Counted from the stretch's first letter, positions 49,115 through 62,819 are shown. The stretch: DNA of 64,000 bases from Dromaius novaehollandiae (GCF_036370855.1 NC_088132.1:65262841-65326840); one strand, 5' to 3'. Numbers and translations: made by a program. Notes: generated by a model from the letters alone, not told the origin.

Positions 49115-49315
49115 ATATTTTTAAAAGGCCAGAAGGGACCACTAGGTCACTTAGTTTGACCTCTTGCATACCACAGAATTTTTTGTGTTGAGGACATGTT
49201 TGACTGAAGAATATCTCCTGGATACTCTGCCCTTGACCTGAGGATTTCAGATCACTACTTGTATGGACAGTTTCTTGCACAACTGAGTTAATCACCCTCA
49301 CCTCTCCTCCAAAGT
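49115..49315 (-). mobile_element. Ancient CR1-family LINE fragment, inverted
   Basis: The plus strand reads AAAAGGCCAGAAGGGACCAC at 49,121, then TAGTTTGACCTCTTGCATAC, and later GTTTGACTGAAGAATATCTC and GTTAATCACCCTCAC. This order matches, from memory, the reverse complement of the 3' end of an old amniote CR1 family that is common in turtles and crocodilians. There the transcript end reads TGGTCCCTTCTGGCCTT. The element therefore lies on the minus strand with its 3' end at the low coordinate. It is much more decayed than the two young plus-strand copies and lacks the octamer tail. Subfamily is not assigned and no coding capacity remains. Confidence 0.65.
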
Positions 49316-51883
49316 CTGTGGAGAGAGAGAATGTCCTTCATCTGGCCAGGAGACTAAAGGCATCCTACCATGAGCTGGGATAAGGCAACCCATCTCATGG
49401 GTTATTCACTGGCACAAAAAGGTACTGTCCTGTCTCTGCTTCTTCTTCCAAGTTCTCCAAAAGCTACTAAACTCAACAATTAAAAAAATAAATCTGCTTA
49501 GTTTAATCTGCTTATGTAGGGGCCTGAAAGCATCAGAGCCCTGGGTCCAGGAGCCGGAAAGGCAAAGCAAGCCTTTGCCTCCCAGCAGCAGCAGCCTGTT
49601 GGATTGGCTCTGCTGCTCACAGACCAAAGCCTCAAATTTCAGAACGGAGAGGGAAAGGCTTTTGAGCTCAGGGATGCTTAATCACACAAGCAGAAAACAA
49701 TAAAATCCAAAACAATAAAAGAGCTTGCAGATAAATGCAAGCTCTACAGAACTGCTCTTGGTTATATCTAATTCCATTAACCAGCTAGTTAGATAAATGT
49801 GCAGTGACATCCTGGGGCATATATAGAGCAAAGAGCTGTTAGCCCCTGTGCAGCAGGGAGGGGACATCAGGAAGATCATAACAGCTCCTAAAACTAAAAT
49901 CTCTCTTGAGTCCTTAATCTTCAGCAGAGCTAAAGATTTTAGTTCCTGGGATACTTGCTTAACCATCCTCCTTTGAGGGTTATGACCAAGAAATCAGATA
50001 TGGTGTGGTTGTTTTTTGAAGAAATATTCTCAGGGTAGTAAGTGGGTGTCTCTGTTTTTTGGCTTGGTATGAGTTTGCTATAGCGGTTGCTTAGTTTCAG
50101 TCACATCATTTCCTTGGGTCTTCGGTATATTGGAAATACACTGCACTTCAGGGTAAACATATGATAAATATCATAACTGTTTTCGTCTGTCCACAGCTCA
50201 TTCTGGGTGGGAGCGTGGGAGCGCTCATTGGAAGGGTGGGGCTGAGCAGCAGGGCACAGGGCTGCTGTGTTTGCCCTGTCCTGGCTTCCCTCCGAGGAGT
50301 CGGACAAGCCCTGGAGAAGGAGGCTGTGCCTGCGCTGGCTAGAGCACAATTAGCTGGGGGAAGGAGAGCTTGAGGAGGCCAGGACGTGTCGCGGCGGTTA
50401 TGGAGACCAATCAGTGGCAAAGAGCAAGCCACAGCCAAGCCTCAGAGATGCTGATAGAAAAGGTAGACTTGCTCAAGATCTAGAAGACACCCTGTAGCAT
50501 TTATTACAAAGCCAGCAAGCTGCTTGAAGTTGTTAGAGTGAGCGCAGGCAGAAGAAAGGATGTACATGGCAAGGTCACTCTGCATAGGAAGAAAGGCAGG
50601 AGAAGATGACTTGTTTACGGCTCCTCCTCCTGGTTTTAAAAACCTGTCTCATTCCAATAGGCACCTCTTTCTTCTTTTGCAGGCAAGTTACATCAATGTT
50701 GGCAAAGCGGTACTGTAATTATAGATTGGCATTGGCATTGGATTTGCAATAGCTTTATACAACATTCTTTGAATCTTCCAATTACTTTTTTTACCTAGTA
50801 AAAACTTGCAAGTCAGACAGAATCCAGACATCCTTTTCTGAGGCTGGTATGTTTCCAAAAGCTAGAAAGAAGATGGCAAAGAGGGAAAGAAGAGCCACAC
50901 TCCAATGTGTCTAGCCCTACTCCCAAATTAGCTCCAGTGTACATTGTTCTGGCCAGCCCCTTTGATAAACTGGCTCACTTGATCCAGATGTCTTAGATCC
51001 TGGATCCTCCAGATTCCCATTGCAGCCTCTCTCACCCCAAAAGTAGAATTGTCCTCAGCTCCCTTCTCCTCCAAGCCTTCTTCTAAATCCTGTCCTAATT
51101 AAACCTCAGCCTGGATGCAGCTCTTAGTCTCCACTGCTGTTGCCCACCAACATACCCTCCAAGAGACTCTTACCTGCAAGACACCTACCAAGATACCTTC
51201 TGCTGAACTCCCCTCTGTCTGGCTCCCTGGGTGGCTGCGTCGTGTGGCCTTTCAAAGGGTCCTTCAGAACTCAAGCATGGGCTGCTCTGGCAGGGTCTGG
51301 GAAAAAAAGGTAGGATACAGGTGGATACAATGTGATATGCTATTTGTAGTCTTGTCAAACACTGAAAAGTTGAAAGCACACTCTCTGTAAAGTTAAAGCT
51401 CTGAGAATTCATCAAAGAATATTTTCTTCTTTTCTTTTTCTGTTATGCGAGCTACACAATATCACAAAAGGAAAAATCTTCCTGCATCGACATACGTATG
51501 AACACTCTGCCAACCATCTATCTTCTAACGTGGCACATTTTTCCTTCAGTGCAAATTCCAGTAAATGTTATTGTGAAGTAGAAAGGAAAATGTTTTATAG
51601 ATGCCATAAAAAGCACTTGATTTCTGTTAGCCAAGCCACAGTAACTTCATAAAATGAGTGGAAAATAATCCGTGTAAATTTCTGACATAAGAGTTATAGA
51701 GAGAGTAAGAATGAAGGTAATCTAGATCTGCTAATTAGCACAAAGAGTTAGTACATGCTTATGCTACATCATAAAGCTCTGAAGCAGAAACTAAGATCAT
51801 CTGTATGATCACACGTGAATGGTGTATGAACCTAACAGAAACAGAATACATATCTGGCTTATCACATATAACACAGGAAGGCT

Positions 51884-51910
51884 TTATTATTATTATTATT
51901 ATTATTATTA
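51884..51910. repeat. (TTA)n microsatellite
   Basis: Nine perfect TTA units in AT-rich unique sequence. Confidence 0.98.
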
Positions 51911-54900
51911 AATTAGGTTAATGGCCTGGATATACCTCTTTTTCTGGTCAAGTCTTCCTATTGCTCAACTCAAGCTTACATTTGTCACTGGCATCTTCTT
52001 ATAAGCTAGTAACTTTTTTGCTTGTTTTGAGCTTTTTTGAAGTGTAGAAATATGATGAATGATCAAGTTCTTTCCTTTGATATTATACTGGTCACACCAG
52101 CAGATTATTGTATTTGCATTTTCCCTTCCCTAGTAGGGAGGAAAAGGGGAAGAAAATGAAATAATATTTTCAGAATCCCAGCGCATGAAGCAGTGGTAGC
52201 CTTACCTCCTGCGGGCTACCAGGTTCTGCAACCCCTAATAGAAAGAATGCCACATGTTGAAAAAACTAGTCTAAAATGCTCCCATGAGAAACTTTTTAAG
52301 ACCGCCAAGTCACCCAGTCTTTGTAGTGATTTTTGTTTCATTTTTTTCATTGTTCATGAACCTATGAAACACATTTATAAATTCCTCTGATTTTTCTCTC
52401 CTTCCTCTACAGATTGGTGACTATTCAAAAAAGTAGCAGAACTTTCCAATGTTCATGAATCAAGTGCATTAGCGATTCCCGTTTGCAATGCTCAAGTCCT
52501 GCAGCAGTGTTAGTAATGATACTCCCTTCTCCGAGCAATCAGATGAATCCTTCTGCACCCCATGCAGGAGCTCCCATGTCTACCAGCCATTCGCTAGCCT
52601 CCTTGTCATACACATCAGTCTTCCTTTTACTTTAATCCCCCACTTTATCTCTGTATAAACTGGGCTTGCCCGTATATTCCAAAGTGGTGCTAGCCAGGCA
52701 CAGCTGCCCAGTTTCCTTTTACAATTGTGGTGTTTCCCAAGCTATTCAGTAACTGATGCAACTGCTAATCTGCTCTTCAGAAATATTCTGAAAAGACAGT
52801 ATTTCCCAAATATTTAATCTAGCTAGAAATATGTTAGCGTACATTACTTGTGTGTAGCTCCCAGAAAAACAAAAGTCTCCAGTGATCTTCCTCCTCAGCT
52901 CCCTCTAACCTGTCAGCAGGACAGCAGATTATAGAGATGTAATAGCTGCTTTATTCCTAGTCTTAAAAACCCAGCACAGCTGAACTTTGCTCTGGCTCAA
53001 AATGCTTTTGCTCTCCTCAGGGCTTTTAACACACTAAGTCTTTCAGTTTTACCTTGAATCTTTTCCTCCAACAAGTAATTTTGCCCAGGCTCCTAACAGC
53101 TCCAGTGCTCCTTCAGTGAACTCTTGGCTCAGCTGAAGTCAATGACATAAGTCCGCTGGCCTGCAGGAGAGGCAGGATTTCAGCTCTCATACTTGCAAAC
53201 TTTCTTCATCTTCACTTTACCCCTTCATTCTTATTTTTCATTTTCTCTTGCTGTTTCCTAGGTGTCATTCTTCATTGCTGGTTCATAGCAATTTGCCTCC
53301 TTTTCTCAATTTCCTTTGCATTCTCTGCTCTTCAGAGGCGCCACTTCTTTTCTTAAGTTTTGCAAATGTGCAGGTCGGGGGTGTCTGTTTTCTGTTTCAA
53401 ATAAAATCATCAAAACCCTTTTATTGGCTGGATGCCTCTAACGCCAAGTCTCACTGCAGGAACGAATACTTGCTCACCTCCCAGAGCTAGCTGACTGTTC
53501 ATTTGAAACACCATGCGGTGCCCCATCATTATATCCTTGCCTGACCATTTTCTTGGGTTGTAGGCCATTTCAAAAATAATGCCACTTATGAATACAACTG
53601 ATCCAGAGCATTTTGATTCCTGAATGCAAACTGAATTTCTGGTATCCAGACCCACACACATTTTTAGTTCATGATGCCCAAGCAATGCAACAGGCACAGT
53701 TACAGAAGAAAGTGACCTTTCATTTCACTGGAAGGATGCCCAAGCCTCCGCCTCTTCACAGCTCTTTGGTTGGAGATGGCCGAAACAGCCATGGTTTGGG
53801 GAGGGTTCTCTGGTGTGTGAATTGTTTTGACTGCCAGTCCACAGCATGATAACAATGTGTCCTCAGTGACTGCTTGTTGGATAAAGTAGACTGAACACAT
53901 TTAAAGCAAGAGTATGTAGTTACGTTCAGGAATGCAAACAAGGATAAAGAAAAGAGAAATACTGCAAGCCTGAATAGTGTCCTGCTGTCTCCTTCCGTCA
54001 AAGGGAGGAGGTATTGTAATATGGACAGAAAGATTGATTCAATCTATCAAGTCTGCCAGAATCAAATGACAACTGGGATGACAAATAGTCTCTTCTATAG
54101 ATGTAGAAATGATACTTATTAATGAAGGATCTCTGCACTTCGACATACTTGTTTGCTTTAAAATGATAATGTTGTGGGTCTGCAGCACTGCTCCTCCTCC
54201 TGTTTCCGTAACAGTCTTGGAAGTCTTCACCAGGAAGAAGTCCTCACACTACCAAGAGATCCCTGGATTCTTTTGAAACGCCACAGTGAAGCATCTCTCT
54301 GTTATACCTGTATTCCAGCTCTTTGAGGAGTCAAAATCACAGCCCCTTTAGATGAGGAGCATGCTGATACTGGTAGTGTTTGAAATTGAGTCTTCAATGG
54401 CTGGCTCAAACAGCAGTTGGCTTAAAAGAAATGGCAGTTCTGTGAATGTGTGTTTTCTAGTTATGAACATAACTTCTCCTTTCCTGCAGGGATGAGGAAA
54501 AGGGTTATGGAATTCTCCTTTCTCTCTTCCCTTCCCCACCAATATTCATGTTCATCACAAATCTTCCTGTTTAATTTAGTTTGCACCTGCTGCTTTTGCA
54601 GAGTCTTAAAGCTGTTAACATTTTTACCAGCCTTTTAAGTGATAGAAAGCAATGATTTTCTCCAAGATGTGGGGTGTGATAACAGAACTGAGCTACAGTC
54701 TGAAAATGCAGTTAGAAAATGGCATTTGTAAGTGCTGTATCTGAAGTTACAGCAGCATAATTTTCATTCCAACTAAACTACACCTTGAAAATCTAGAGCT
54801 GTGTCAAGGATCTTTTAAAAGCTATATGCTGTGCATATGTTATAGCCCTAAGATGCATGGTTCTACAAAGACCTAGCTGTTTTTGTCTAGTTTATTTTAA

Positions 54901-55177
54901 TCTGAACACCTGGACAAATGCAGAGGTGTCTAAAAATGAAGAATGATGAATCCAGCCATTTCTAATTTCCTTTGAGAACAAACGATCAGTTACAAAGAGA
55001 TAATTAGTAATTAATTAAAATTTAATTTCCTTGAGTAGATGATAAGAAATTGGGAGTGAGTCATTCTAAACATGCCTTGTCTAAATTCAAAAGAATGAAC
55101 TTCCTCACTCCTTCCCTGTAAGGTGTGTTTGACAGCCTGTATCAGATTTTTTAGCATCATTTTGGCTAGTTTTAAGG

Positions 55178-55199
55178 CCCCCCCCCACACACACACACA
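55178..55199. repeat. (C)9(AC)n microsatellite
   Basis: A run of nine C residues runs directly into about six to seven AC units. Confidence 0.95.
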
Positions 55200-55703
55200 T
55201 CCAAGTGAAAACTGGCAAAGTCTGGATGTAAGCAAATATTTCAGCAGTGCTATGAGTGGTTGTCATGCCAATGGTGCTTGTACTTGAGAGTTCCCTGCTG
55301 CAGAACTAACACAGTTATTTGGTGCCTGTCAAGAACTACTTTACCTGACTTGTCTTTTGGGAGTGGTCCTTGTAGTCAAACAACTCTCTGCCTGTGTCCA
55401 AGTATTGCCTTGGAGGGAGCTGGCTGGAGGAGCCTTAAGCAGAGCCAGCAAGTGAGCCAGCAATTAGTCAGTGTAGACAATCAGGCCCCCAGTGCACAAG
55501 CTCACTCCAGGCCCACGTGTGTTTGGCAGATAGGCATAGCCTTTGAGTCATCTTCTAATGATGCCCTAGGGCTTATGTGTATTGTTCCTGCAGCTCTGGT
55601 ACATAAAATTAGTTCAATAAAATTAAAACTGTATTCTTCCATTTAGACTGAACACTTTGTGAGCCCTGGAATTGTACCAGTAAGGTCACTGTAGGCCACA
55701 GTA

Positions 55704-56238
55704 TGGTAAGAAGCCACATCTGGAGTACTGCGTCCAGTTCTGGTCTCCCCAGTACAGGAGAGATATGAACTTGCTGGAGTGAGTCCAGCAAAGGTCACAA
55801 GATCATTAAGGGACTGATTAAGGGACTGGAGCATCGCTCATACGAGGAGAGGCAGAAAGAGCTGGGACTGTTCAGTCTGGAGAAGAGGAGGTTCAGGGGA
55901 CCTTATCTATGTGTATGGACACCTGATGGGAGGATGTAAAGAAGATGGAGCGAGACTCTTCTCAGTGGTGCCCGGTAAAAGGACAAGAGGCAACGGGCAC
56001 AAATTGAAATATAGGAAATCCCATGTAAAATAGGAAAAAGCTTTTTACTCTGAGGGTAGTCAAACACTGGAACAGGTTGCCCAGAGAGGCTGTGGAGTTG
56101 CCATCCTTGGAGATATTCCAAACCCAACTGTACATGGCCCTGAGCAGCCTGCTCCAGGTGACCCTGCTCAGAGCAGGGGTTTGGACCAACCGATCTCCAA
56201 GGTCCCTGCCAGCCTCAGCTGTTCTACGATGCTGTGAG
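55704..56238 (+). mobile_element. CR1 LINE, 5'-truncated
   Basis: This is a second plus-strand CR1 fragment, shorter at its 5' end than the copy at 47.4 kb. It begins within the ORF2 stretch equivalent to RPHLEYCVQFW and runs to the 3' end. Matching blocks include CCAGTTCTGGTCTCCCCAGT, GGGACTGTTCAGTCTGGAGA and TTGCCCAGAGAGGCTGTGG. The 3' end (TTCTACGATGCTGTGA) is a decayed form of the CR1 octamer tail. It keeps the stretch of about 25 bases that the 47.4-kb copy has lost, so the two are separate insertions and not a local duplication. It also has a private perfect 12-bp tandem duplication at 55,805-55,828. Stops and frameshifts rule out a functional product. Confidence 0.93.
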
Positions 56239-59200
56239 TAGAAAAGGATACAAGAAGAGGCTCTTATTATTACTTTTTATAGAAAATGTCCTCAAGAAAA
56301 TAAGTCTACAATTTGGTTAACCAGTTTGACCACATGTATTGAGGTAATGTCTTATGCACAAGTCTGTTAGTTGCTTAAGTGAAGAATCACCCAACTTTGA
56401 TGTGCTCATGCAAATTACATACCTACACATACTATGTGCATTTTAGCCTAGTCCTACCAGCATAGCTTTGATAATCAGTGTTAGCTGTACGTCCTGCACA
56501 TTTTTTTTCTCCCTCTCTCTCCCTGTGACAGAATAGCTATCCACAGACAGCATTTTCAACCTCACAGTGTTGGGAAAGCAGTTGTCATAAACACAAGATC
56601 CCTTAGATTATCCCTGGACTCAGGGTAACAGGGAGAGGCTGCATCACCCCAATGTGCCACCTCAGTGGAGGTCCCTGTCCTGACCTCGGGCTCCGACACA
56701 ACTGCCAGCAGCAGAGTCACAGCCACAAGCTGAAGTTGCAACGCACAGGGCTCTTCCCTGGTAGCTAGAAACAATGGCTAGCTGTGCTCTCTCCATTCCC
56801 CTCCTAGTCTCCTCCAGTCAAATATCCAGAAAGCTTTGAAGGATGCAGCATGTGAGCATGCACTTTAAAAAGTTAAAAAAGTTAGTTTGGGGCCTGAAGC
56901 TGACTGAATACCTTACAGGGAGCCTGTAAGGTCTTTACTGGAGGTCATAAACTGAAGAACTGCTGTGGATATGAGACACCCGGGAGTGGTGGACAAACGG
57001 AGGACAGGAGCTGTCAGATCCAGAGCTGTGGTCAAAAGGAAAATAATGAATGATATTCAGGAAAAAATACAAGGTGGAGGAACTCGGAAACTATTCCTGA
57101 CACTTAGAACAATGTATTCTTGCATAGGAAAAGGACACGGATAGAAAACCTTTTCAGTGACAGTCATGTGCTTTTTCTGTGTTTTCACCAAATGCTGTGG
57201 GGTATTTTTATAAGTTTATGACTAATTTTTGAATTCTGGGTTTCAAGCCAACTCTACAATTAGCTAAGCCTTTTAGTATTTTTAATAAGAATACCGTATG
57301 TATACTTTCAGCCAAGTTAGTCACACACATGAGCACATTTTTTTTCTAAACAGTCTATTTTTCATGAAAGGTTAATAAACACATTTGGGGAGGTAAAGAA
57401 TGAGTTCATACTTCTTTCTATAATAAAAATGATCATATATTTGATGCAGTCAATCAAAACCTACCCAGGACTCAGCTAGAAAATAAACAATGCTTTTACA
57501 AACAAAATATCTATCTTTGCATATAAAAATTTGGCTTCTTCCACAGAAACATTACAGGAGATAGAAGAGGGTTTTTTGGGGGGAGTAAAGCTGAGAAGTT
57601 TTCTGTGTAGTTAACTGGTGAAGCGAATAGTGAGGCTGTTACTCAAGGGAAGTGATCCAACTTGCTGGTATTGCCCGACTGAATGTGAATTCACTTAGAA
57701 TGCCAGTCCTTTTCATAATAATGAGTGATATGACTTTCAAGTTAGTTTTATCTGATTTCAAATTAGTGTTTTAATGTTTTTGTAATGTTATTTTGTTAAA
57801 CAATAGATTTCTTATAGTTAATGATATATCCCTCTTCTGCTTTTTTTTCCTCTTCTTCATGTTAACTTCTTCAAACTCCAGGTTTTCTTCTGAAGTCTTT
57901 CAAATACATGAAGTTCTATGAAGAATTTTTTCTCATATGCATATTGAAGTAGCTGTATTATGTTGTATTTTGAAAAGTTATACCAATTATTTCAGCAAAT
58001 GGAAGTCTCACCAGATTCACATTAGCATCTTCCATAACACTAAGAATTATTATGCCGTACAATAACCTTGTGGGTAAGTAGAGTGATTCTCACTCTTAAG
58101 GCATTTAAAAATTATTACTGGACAAAGCAGTAAAATTATACAGTAGAGAATGTCTTGGCAAATACAATCTCACGAATTTAGTTGCTATGTGATCTATTCT
58201 ATTATGCTAGCAGTGATTTATTCATTTCAAGCTTCTTGGGTCCCTGCTCATAGTTCTTTTTGACATTTCATACTATTACTAACAACCTTATGTCCTATTA
58301 AAAGAAATTGCTACAAGGACTGTTTCCAGATCAGAGCCTTCAGCAATATCTGTTTCTATGCTCCTAGTATAAGAATAACTAAGCTTGAGGATTGTAAAAG
58401 CTGAACTTCAAACCTGTTGTATACGAATTGTACTAAAAATATGGTCTGGATTTTGGCTTACAGTAACATATAGTCTGCATATTTGTTTTCTACCATTAGG
58501 ACATCCTCTAATCCCCTGGTAAAATTCTTAGTGTGGAACTTATATTACAACATGAGAATTCAGAAAGCAGAGAAAAATGTGGTGATATATGGATTATCAC
58601 AGCATTTGTGTCTACACTGTTACAGCCTTTGTAAACTTGGTTCTCAAGTGCAGGCTAGTAAAGCTTGGGACAATCCCCCAACTTGTATTTTAATCACTAT
58701 CTCTCTCTCCTTACAACACATGCCATAAAGGACAGGAGAGGACAACTGAAGACTTTTACCTCTATTGCCCTCACTCTTCGTCCTTAAATTGAAAGCAGAG
58801 TCTTCTCAGCTCAGTTGGCAAAGGGAATTATTCCATATGCCAGTTCCAGGGCCCTGGTATATTTGAGAGATGTAAACAAAACACAATAGATGCCTCACAG
58901 CAGGAAAAGGTTTTGCTTAGTTGTTTGTGTTTTCGCTGTTGACAGTGTTTCCAAACCCACGCTGCTGTTTTGTTCACGGCAATGTTCGGAGTCCCTTAAT
59001 TAATCCCTCTTTGCTCATACTGCAGCAGTGCCGAGACGCTCCAGCCTCATTGTGAAACCAAATAAACACATAGCAAAGGGCTGAAGATCTTTTCCTTCCC
59101 TCAAATTATACTAAGTAAAGAGCACCAACAGATGGAAGAAGCATAAGGGATAGTGGGCGATAGATGTGATTACAGCCTGTTCAAGTATGAGCCAGTTCCT

Positions 59201-59559
59201 GTGGGTAACCAAGGCAGTGGAAAGCTGGTGACATGTTTTGACACACACTCGTGACCAAAGAAGAGAAGTCCCTTAAACCCCAGGTACACACTCTGCTATT
59301 AGGAGCTAAAGCCCATGCCACTGTGGCTTTGCAGTGGCTAGATGAAGCCAGCACAGTTTTAGCATACGGCACAATTGTATATTCACTGCTGTCACGTAGA
59401 CATATATGAGACTGCACAATGAGCTGATGGGATGCCATGTGCCAGCTGTCTAATGACTGTCAATATTTTGTTAGTTTTAGTGCAGAGACAACGTAAGGAG
59501 GAAAGTGAGGGCAGATGAGGAGAGTGATGACTTGACTTTGATCATGGCACTTTTCCCTC

Positions 59560-59670
59560 CAGATCCAGGTGGGACCTCAGCGGGCTGAGGCGGGGGTGTT
59601 GAGCTGCTGGTGCGGCGGCATTTCTGCGTGGTCGCGCAGAGCAGCGGGGCCGGCTCGGGAGCCACAGCCA
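59560..59670. promoter_or_regulatory. Short CpG cluster
   Basis: About ten CpGs in roughly 100 bases of GC-rich sequence. It contains the perfect palindromic pair CCTCAGC-GG-GCTGAGG at 59,575-59,590. Too short for a standard CpG island. Confidence 0.3.
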
Positions 59671-60460
59671 AGGTGGGGTGGATTTAGAGAGGGGCAGAGC
59701 AGTCACGGGACGGATAGTTAATCCCACCAGCAAGACTCAGTAGATCTCAACCCTCTGTGAATATGGGCTGCAGGAAGCATCAGCGGATGCAAAAGGACTG
59801 ATCTTAGCTTATGAAGAAGTGGGACAAGGTCTATTTGAGGTATTAACTGGCTCAAACCACTGACCTGGGCAGCTAGGTTCTGGGAACAGTCACTGTGTCG
59901 TCACGAAGGTACTCATACCCAAACTCCTTATGGGAATCTCCTCCTCTTGCAACTACTCAATTTAGGTGAGAGCTTGACTCATGTACTGCTGTGTTGTTGA
60001 AAGGTGCTTTTTACCATTAAAGGCAGAACAGGAAATGTCCAGTATTTTACAAAGTAATTAAAGAAAACACACTGGTTTTGCAGAGACTGATGGAAAGGAA
60101 TGTATGAGAGAACCTTCCTTAATTAAAATAGTGAGATTATTTAAGTATTTTTTTAACATGCTCTTTTTTGATAAAGCACATGTTTTATTGTGTATGTTTT
60201 TAAAATATCTCTTTCCTAAATCTTAAATGATTTGGGATTAGTTGGTGTGCAAGCAGTGCTTTGCGAGGCATAATATGGGCCCAGCTCTTATTATTTCAAC
60301 TCAGATATTTTTCTGAAATCAATTACGGTTTTGTGCATGGATTTTGTGGAAATGACTATGAGTGTGGAGTCTATAAAGAAAGAAACCATGCAACCTGGTT
60401 ACCTTGCCTTGGACAAATGTTGTCCCAGTAATTACTACCCTGAGATCATAGATTGGATCC

Positions 60461-60498
60461 ATGCTAACCAAATCATCTATGCTAACCCATAATCATAC
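60461..60498. repeat. 18-bp period imperfect duplication
   Basis: ATGCTAACC occurs at 60,461 and again at 60,479. Each is followed by a related A/T-rich ATCAT-containing segment, so the two 18-bp units look like a diverged tandem pair. Confidence 0.6.
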
Positions 60499-60605
60499 AG
60501 TTCTGTTGTATCATTTTGTGATCCATAACCTAAACCCATGTTATTCTTTGGCAGTCAGAGTTCTCTTAAATATTATCAGCATTTCTGCTGGTCAGACTAA
60601 TATTC

Positions 60606-60640
<35 letters not shown>
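60606..60640. repeat. (AAT)n microsatellite
   Basis: Pure ATA/AAT trinucleotide repeat of about 11 to 12 units, followed by unique sequence. It is read as poly-asparagine in one frame, which has no coding meaning here. Confidence 0.98.
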
Positions 60641-62819
60641 GCTCTCCTGCCAACTAACTGGCATAATTAAGAATGACATTTTGAAGGAATACCTCTCAGA
60701 AAACAATTAGTAGCAAAAAATATCCTTTCTCATTTACTCATTGGCCACATATTGTAACTTCTACTTCATGATAAAGCTCCTCATTCCTGGTACCCCCCAC
60801 TTTCCTTTGGATCCCAAAACCTTTATGCAAGGATTCGCCTGTCCTAGGTTAACATCTGTCTCTGCTTCTGGCCAGCTTGGTTCAGTCACATCTCATGGTG
60901 AGAGGTATGAACTGCAGCAAGTCCAGCTCATACCTTTGCAATGGCATCAGTTACCTGCCTCTTATGGTCGTCCATTACTTCCTACCACGGTGTTTGCAGC
61001 ACAAGGAAGAGAGAAGCTGTACGATTTCCCTTTTGGAAATCACTAGGAGGACTGACTGAATAAGGACTGTGGCAATTTGACTGTAGATATGCATCAGTTG
61101 TCAACTAGGTATAACAGCTGACTATGTTGTCTTTTTCTTCATTCAGTATAAAAATGTACATATGTACTGCTATACATTTAATCTGCTCTTTGTAAATTGT
61201 TTCTTTCCAAATGAGTAAATATTCAATAACGTTAAGAACAAGAATGCTGATACACTTTTTCTTATCTATTATTGGGTTCCTTAGTTGAAACTGCAAACTT
61301 TCCTAGACAAGGACTGTTTCTCACCTCTAGACTGCTTAGAACTGAATCCCTTGCTTAAAAAATTAGTTCTGCCTTGGACACCTTACCTCGGAAGAGATCT
61401 GGTTTTTTTAGGGACAACAGCATCAAAAACAAATTCCAGTGTAAGCATCTAACGTTTGCAGGGGGGTGCAAGTTCACCTACCTTCTTATCCTCAGTGATT
61501 TCTATGCAATAGTTTCAGGCAACTCCCAACTCAGCATTTTGTATATTGGAATTGTTTGTCTTAGAGAGAAAACCTAGGGGCAAAAAGCAGTAGGCTTGCA
61601 AACTGAAGCTCCAGGCCATGTGTTTTGAAAAGGAGGCTACTCCCCACATAGCTCTTACTTCAGGACAAATAACGATAAGAAATTGTTCTTATGTTTTATT
61701 TGGAGACTTTTGTGGGAAATACCAAATTATTCATGATCAAATAGCAGCACAATGGTATAGGATACAGTGTAAAATTCCCATGTCACTCACTAGGACGGGC
61801 AGGCAAGTGCACGCATATAGGGCAAAGCGTGGCCTGGCACCCAGCTATCCCTTCTTGCGCACGCTCAGTATCGCCAGCCAGCACAGCCGAGCTGGCGTCT
61901 GGGAATGAGCACTGCAAACTGCCTGATTTTAATGCATTCCCCAAACTGTGACGAGGAGACTGTCCAGCAACAAGATGATGTCCTTTCTCTGCCAAAGCCC
62001 AAGTCCTCGAGAAATATATTTGTTAACCACTCAGGCAATTTTATAAAATCAAGTGATGAAGGAGAATGCATTATTTAATAACTTCAACACACATTATAAA
62101 ACCTGTTGGACCAATGTTATTTAGCTAACTCTGTTCCTGCTAATGCTGAATGTCTTTTTTTTTTCTTAACATAACTCCATCTCATCTTACTCATTTTACA
62201 TATTAACTGAATTCATTAGTAGAGCAGAGATTTGAGCCAGCTGGATTTCACTCAAACTGTATTACTTTACTGGGACATACACTCCATCAGATGGGCTAAA
62301 ATAAACACTTGGTTGGGTCATAGTCTTCCTACAGCCCAACCCATTTAAAATCCTGTATGAGATCACTGAAATCTCTAAGTAGATTACATGCTTACCATTG
62401 TAATATGGGGAAATGTTTCAGGAATAATAGGTTTACATTCAGCAGTTGGCCGTTCTCGCCTCAGTCAGAGCGTCTGCTGGAAGCGGGCAGACAGCCCTGT
62501 TCCTGGCAGCACCCTGCATGCTTTAATCATTACAATACTCCTTGTCTAAAGGCAATGCACATTTTAAATAGAAATGGGATATTCCCATTTTTATTTTATG
62601 GACATGTGTTTTATTACTTTGAAATAATTTAAAGGATCAACCTATTTCCTACTCTTCCGTGAATACAAATCTCAAAGGTGTCTGTGACAAAGCTTTGGTG
62701 ACTCCAACCCCGGCGCCTAATGGCAGACAACCAGAGAAGCAATTGCCATCAATGCCGTATTAATATAAAGTACTATAATCCCAGAAGGTAATCATGCCAA
62801 ACCTAGGTATTCAGGAGTC

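Larger units (their letters stand above)
49316..55703. other. Unique DNA, no gene called
   Basis: Several strong acceptor-like sites (ending 50,682, 52,412 and 54,489) precede very short open segments, but no donor-acceptor pairs can be linked. Contains the (TTA)n repeat at 51,884, a TAATTA cluster at 55,001 and the C/AC repeat at 55,178. Confidence 0.5.
56239..62819. other. AT-rich unique DNA, no gene seen
   Basis: Only the small CpG cluster at 59,560 and the (AAT)n repeat at 60,606 stand out. The block 57,000-58,500 is markedly AT-rich with almost no frames above 60 codons. Confidence 0.55.

Noticed and set aside
55260..55646. 128-codon plus-strand frame upstream of the CR1 at 55.7 kb
   Set aside because: No motif and no similarity recognised. 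It is not part of the CR1 element and looks like chance.
60461..60670. Frame with poly-asparagine
   Set aside because: Translation of the (AAT)n microsatellite.
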